Shown here: positions 63,924 through 64,000 of the stretch, in pieces
How the letters are laid out: each line of letters starts with the position of its first letter
Position numbering within the stretch: the first letter of the stretch is position 1
Position numbers and translations under genes: made by a program
Notes under the pieces: generated by a model
Databases searched by the model: none
Seen by the model: the letters and a program-made list of their open reading frames with translations, nothing else
Told to the model about the DNA's origin: nothing
Assembly (NCBI GenBank): GCA_913057435.1
Contig: CAJXNY010000022.1
Coordinates: 20,581 to 84,580, forward strand
Direction of reading: 5' to 3'
Source: an uncultured Oceanospirillaceae bacterium
GTDB taxonomy: Bacteria > Pseudomonadota > Gammaproteobacteria > Pseudomonadales > Balneatricaceae
Length of the DNA: 64,000 nt

Positions 63924-63947
63924 CACAAAATATCCGCAAATCTGAGT

Positions 63948-64000
63948 TCCTCGATAGCTCAGTTGGTAGAGCAGTAGACTGTTAATCTATTGGTCGCTGG
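63948..64000 (+). tRNA. tRNA-Asn (anticodon GUU), copy 2, cut by window edge
   Basis: The visible 53 bases are identical to copy 1 and start exactly 100 bases after it. The T-arm and 3' end lie outside the window. Confidence 0.93.

Noticed and set aside
1..64000. CRISPR arrays, prophage, integrons, insertion sequences, toxin-antitoxin or defence islands
   Set aside because: No spaced direct repeats, transposase, integrase, phage structural or restriction genes were found in any frame.

Overview
The window looks like chromosomal DNA of a marine gammaproteobacterium, probably in or near the Oceanospirillaceae (Marinobacterium/Amphritea/Neptunomonas-like). This rests on gene content and protein style: a LuxS-bearing gammaproteobacterium with many chemoreceptors and cyclic-di-GMP proteins, 2-aminoethylphosphonate use, a DUF3087-type protein and a holD-like/rimI pair. 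The genus is a guess. I see no prophage, insertion sequence, CRISPR array or integrase, and most of the window reads as core chromosome with sensory and nutrient-uptake modules between housekeeping genes.

Layout. 0-4.7 kb: leuA, a divergent holD-like gene with rimI, a response-regulator diguanylate cyclase and a CbiM-like membrane protein. 4.8-12.5 kb: tRNA-Ser(GCU), a RegB/RegA-type redox two-component pair, a CSS-EAL protein with a degenerate active site, an MFS transporter, a small membrane protein, a glycerophosphodiesterase and a YcgR-like PilZ protein. 12.66-20.3 kb: a cobalamin riboswitch followed by bluB-cbiB-cobD-cobQ-cobU-cobT-cobC-cobS, nearly all translationally overlapped; this is the late and salvage half of B12 synthesis, including the lower ligand. 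20.5-24.3 kb: two paralogous sCache chemoreceptors. 24.5-29.3 kb: a branched-chain amino acid ABC operon (livKHMGF) with a strong hairpin after livK. 29.7-36.6 kb: an acyl-CoA ligase, a lipoprotein, a periplasmic-binding-domain/degenerate-GGDEF protein, a small His/Tyr/Arg-rich secreted protein and a chemoreceptor with its sensor domain at the C-terminus. 36.6-39.2 kb: luxS, a spermidine synthase-like protein and a LuxR-type regulator.

39.6-45.3 kb: a 2-aminoethylphosphonate module (PhnR-type regulator, binding protein, ATPase, fused permease, phosphonoacetaldehyde hydrolase). Two palindromes that fit a HutC/PhnR-type operator lie ahead of the binding-protein gene and ahead of phnX. 45.4-47.2 kb: a RidA-family protein and a purine permease. 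47.2-49.8 kb: an AT-rich spacer and an RTX-like acidic protein carrying a 660-base internal duplication, part of it identical at the nucleotide level. 49.9-59.5 kb: accC-accB-aroQ, an orphan ParA-like ATPase, tadA, mltF and purL. 59.9-63.5 kb: a secreted SUOX-fold-like protein lacking cysteine, coupled to a GGDEF-EAL enzyme, then two membrane proteins. The window ends in tRNA-Ser(UGA) and tandem tRNA-Asn genes, the last one cut by the window edge.

The recurring theme is environmental sensing: three chemoreceptors, five cyclic-di-GMP-related proteins (two with eroded catalytic sites), a redox two-component system and uptake systems for branched-chain amino acids, phosphonate and purines. I did not find a clearly new multi-gene system. 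The best leads are the holD-like gene, the cysteine-free SUOX-like/GGDEF-EAL pair, the conserved AEP operator pair and the recently duplicated RTX gene.
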